The notes under the pieces were generated by a model. The model did not search any database. It was not told where the DNA came from and saw only the letters and a program-made list of their open reading frames with translations. Positions 14,487 through 15,798 of a DNA stretch of 15,798 bases are shown piece by piece; position 1 is the stretch's first letter; every line of letters begins with the position of its first letter. This stretch comes from Clostridia bacterium (GTDB lineage: Bacteria; Bacillota; Clostridia; Christensenellales; CAG-138): assembly GCA_016296415.1 (NCBI GenBank), contig JAEDJH010000035.1, positions 1-15,798 of the forward strand, in the 5' to 3' direction. A program made the translations under genes and the position numbers.

Positions 14487-15680
14487 ATGGCGAGGCGTTA
14501 TAAAATAAGAGGCGTGCGTTCCAGGAGAAGGAGCCTGAAACGAAGCAACGCAGGTCCGATAATTGCGCTCCTCAGCGTGATATTGGGTGTTCTGCTTGTT
14601 ATTTTTGCCATCGTGTACTATGCAATTCCGTTTGTGCGCTCGCTTATTGACGAGGATTACCGCCCCCACTATCTTCCCACACCCTCCCCGACGCCCTACG
14701 TTGCGCCCACGCCGACCCCCCACCCCATGTCGCACTTTGATCCGTTCGAAGCGCAGACCGAGGTGGTTATCGACAACGTGGATTACAAATGGTTTACCGA
14801 CCCGTATTATTATAATGGAAGATTCTGCTTCTCCGCCGGCGTTCTGGCGGGGGATGACGTTCAAATGAACACGCTGTTCTTCTGCAATACGGACGGTCGT
14901 TCCTATGAAATTTATCCCTACACGCCGAAAAACACCCATCTGCTTTCCCCCGCCTTCAACGGCGAATGGCTCGTCTTTACCGATGCAAAGGCCGAGGGCG
15001 GCGGCTTCATAATGGCGGTAAATCTGACGGAGGAGAACGCTTCCCCTACGGTTGTGAAGGAGTTTTATACGGGACTTCCCGAGCTGCGGCTGTATGACCA
15101 CTATATTGCGTGGACGGAACGCACCGGCACCCGAATGGACAAGCTGTTCGTGTGCGACCTTGAAACGCATGAATCAACCACGCTCGCAATGCTTTCCTCC
15201 ACACCGTACGGGCAGAGCCTGCCCTCGTTCCATAACGGCAATATTGCATGGGCTGCCGAAAGCGATGACAGCACCGCCGAGGCTCCCGTCGGAATGATTT
15301 CCTATTATAATATCGAGGACGGCACCTCGGGCGATTACAAGTGCGGCACATACGTTCACGACCCCGAGTACAACGGCGAATACTTTGCCTGGCTGACCTC
15401 CCACCACTCTCCAGACTGCGAGCTGTATATCGCCAAAGCGGACGGCACTCCGAAGCTGATTGCAAGCGGCGTTGTCGAATACGGGCTTTGTGACGACTTC
15501 ATCGTTTACGGGCAGGGCGAGTCGATATGGGCTTACTTCTTCGACAACGAGCGGACGTACAGGATAAGCACCGAGGATGAGCTTGCACAGTTCTTCGGCG
15601 CATCGAACGGCTGCGTATTCTGGATGGACGTCAGCCTTCGCAGTAGGGATATTTTGAAATTTGCAAAGCTGCCTGCATAA
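14487..15680 (+). CDS. Membrane-anchored extracytoplasmic protein with seven propeller-like repeats
   Basis: No specific family is recognised. The 397-residue product has a very basic N-terminus (1-20), one membrane helix (24-50) in N-in orientation, a Pro/Thr/Ser linker (about 61-80) and a globular outer domain. That domain shows seven similar units, each with a short N-G or similar turn followed by a hydrophobic strand ending in an aromatic residue, near residues 110, 158, 203, 250, 296, 335 and 374, spaced 39-48 apart. This suggests a seven-bladed TolB/WD40-like beta-propeller. The start at 14487 is chosen because GGAGG lies 5 bases upstream; a TTG at 14475 would precede that site. It is divergent from oppA and followed by a tRNA gene. 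A surface scaffold or ligand-binding role is only a guess. Confidence 0.8.
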   Translation: MARRYKIRGVRSRRRSLKRSNAGPIIALLSVILGVLLVIFAIVYYAIPFVRSLIDEDYRPHYLPTPSPTPYVAPTPTPHPMSHFDPFEAQTEVVIDNVDYKWFTDPYYYNGRFCFSAGVLAGDDVQMNTLFFCNTDGRSYEIYPYTPKNTHLLSPAFNGEWLVFTDAKAEGGGFIMAVNLTEENASPTVVKEFYTGLPELRLYDHYIAWTERTGTRMDKLFVCDLETHESTTLAMLSSTPYGQSLPSFHNGNIAWAAESDDSTAEAPVGMISYYNIEDGTSGDYKCGTYVHDPEYNGEYFAWLTSHHSPDCELYIAKADGTPKLIASGVVEYGLCDDFIVYGQGESIWAYFFDNERTYRISTEDELAQFFGASNGCVFWMDVSLRSRDILKFAKLPA

Positions 15681-15697
15681 TATATTGTTTTTTGCTA

Positions 15698-15726
15698 TTG
15701 CAGTACGGGCGACGATGAGTTATAAT
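15698..15726 (+). promoter_or_regulatory. Promoter of the tRNA-Thr gene
   Basis: TTGCAG (15698-15703), a 17-base spacer and a perfect TATAAT (15721-15726) lie 18 bases upstream of the tRNA. Transcription should start near 15733. Confidence 0.75.
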
Positions 15727-15744
15727 TACAAAGTCGCTTGAGAC

Positions 15745-15798
15745 GCTGGTGTAGCTCAGTAGGTAGAGCACGTCATTGGTAATGACGAGGTAGTCAGT
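15745..15798 (+). tRNA. tRNA-Thr (anticodon GGT), cut by the window end
   Basis: The 5' acceptor strand GCTGGTG (15745-15751), a D-arm with GCTC/GAGC, and an anticodon arm with stem CGTCA/TGACG and loop TTGGTAA are visible; positions 34-36 of the loop give GGT, decoding threonine. The T-arm and 3' acceptor strand lie beyond the window, so the gene is partial here but has no sign of being broken. Confidence 0.93.

Noticed and set aside
14361..15170. A 269-codon minus-strand open frame across the propeller gene start
   Set aside because: It overlaps the promoter and coding region of the well-supported plus-strand gene and has no recognisable domain or start signal.

Overview
The window reads as ordinary chromosome of an anaerobic Gram-positive Firmicute, most likely an uncultured gut-type member of class Clostridia. 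The reasons are strong AGGAGG ribosome binding sites on nearly every gene, lipoprotein-type substrate-binding proteins, TTGACA/TATAAT promoters, moderate GC content and a potRABCD-type gene order. No phage, insertion sequence, CRISPR array or other mobile element is visible. The order-level placement is a guess.

Layout. Bases 1-4610 hold a minus-strand polyamine-uptake operon: an XRE-cupin regulator, then potA, potB, potC and potD, followed by a terminator. Its promoter (4716-4744) is surrounded by several short symmetric and repeated elements that look like operators. A small Dabb-domain gene (4888-5181) lies divergently on the plus strand and ends in a clear terminator. A minus-strand MFS exporter (5263-6561) with its own near-consensus promoter converges on it.

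Bases 6770-14085 hold a minus-strand oligopeptide-type ABC importer operon, oppA-oppB-oppC-oppD-oppF, plus a 74-residue membrane protein of unknown function at its end. A strong extended -10 promoter precedes oppA, with a hairpin at the start of the leader. Another hairpin sits between oppA and oppB. This arrangement suggests that the binding protein is made in excess over the membrane complex.

The main discovery is oppC. It encodes a protein of about 632 residues, twice the usual length, because a complete seven-repeat RCC1-like beta-propeller (about 300 residues) is inserted in the extracytoplasmic loop between the first membrane helix and the family's F-G-S-D-x-x-G-R-D motif. This places a propeller on the outer face of the importer, next to where OppA docks. 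OppA is also longer than usual.

Bases 14487-15680 hold a plus-strand gene for a different extracytoplasmic protein: one membrane helix, a Pro/Thr linker and seven repeats that look like a second, unrelated propeller. The window ends inside a tRNA-Thr(GGT) gene with its own promoter. The only gene-free stretch longer than 300 bases is the divergent region 14086-14486, which holds two promoters and A/T-tract DNA.
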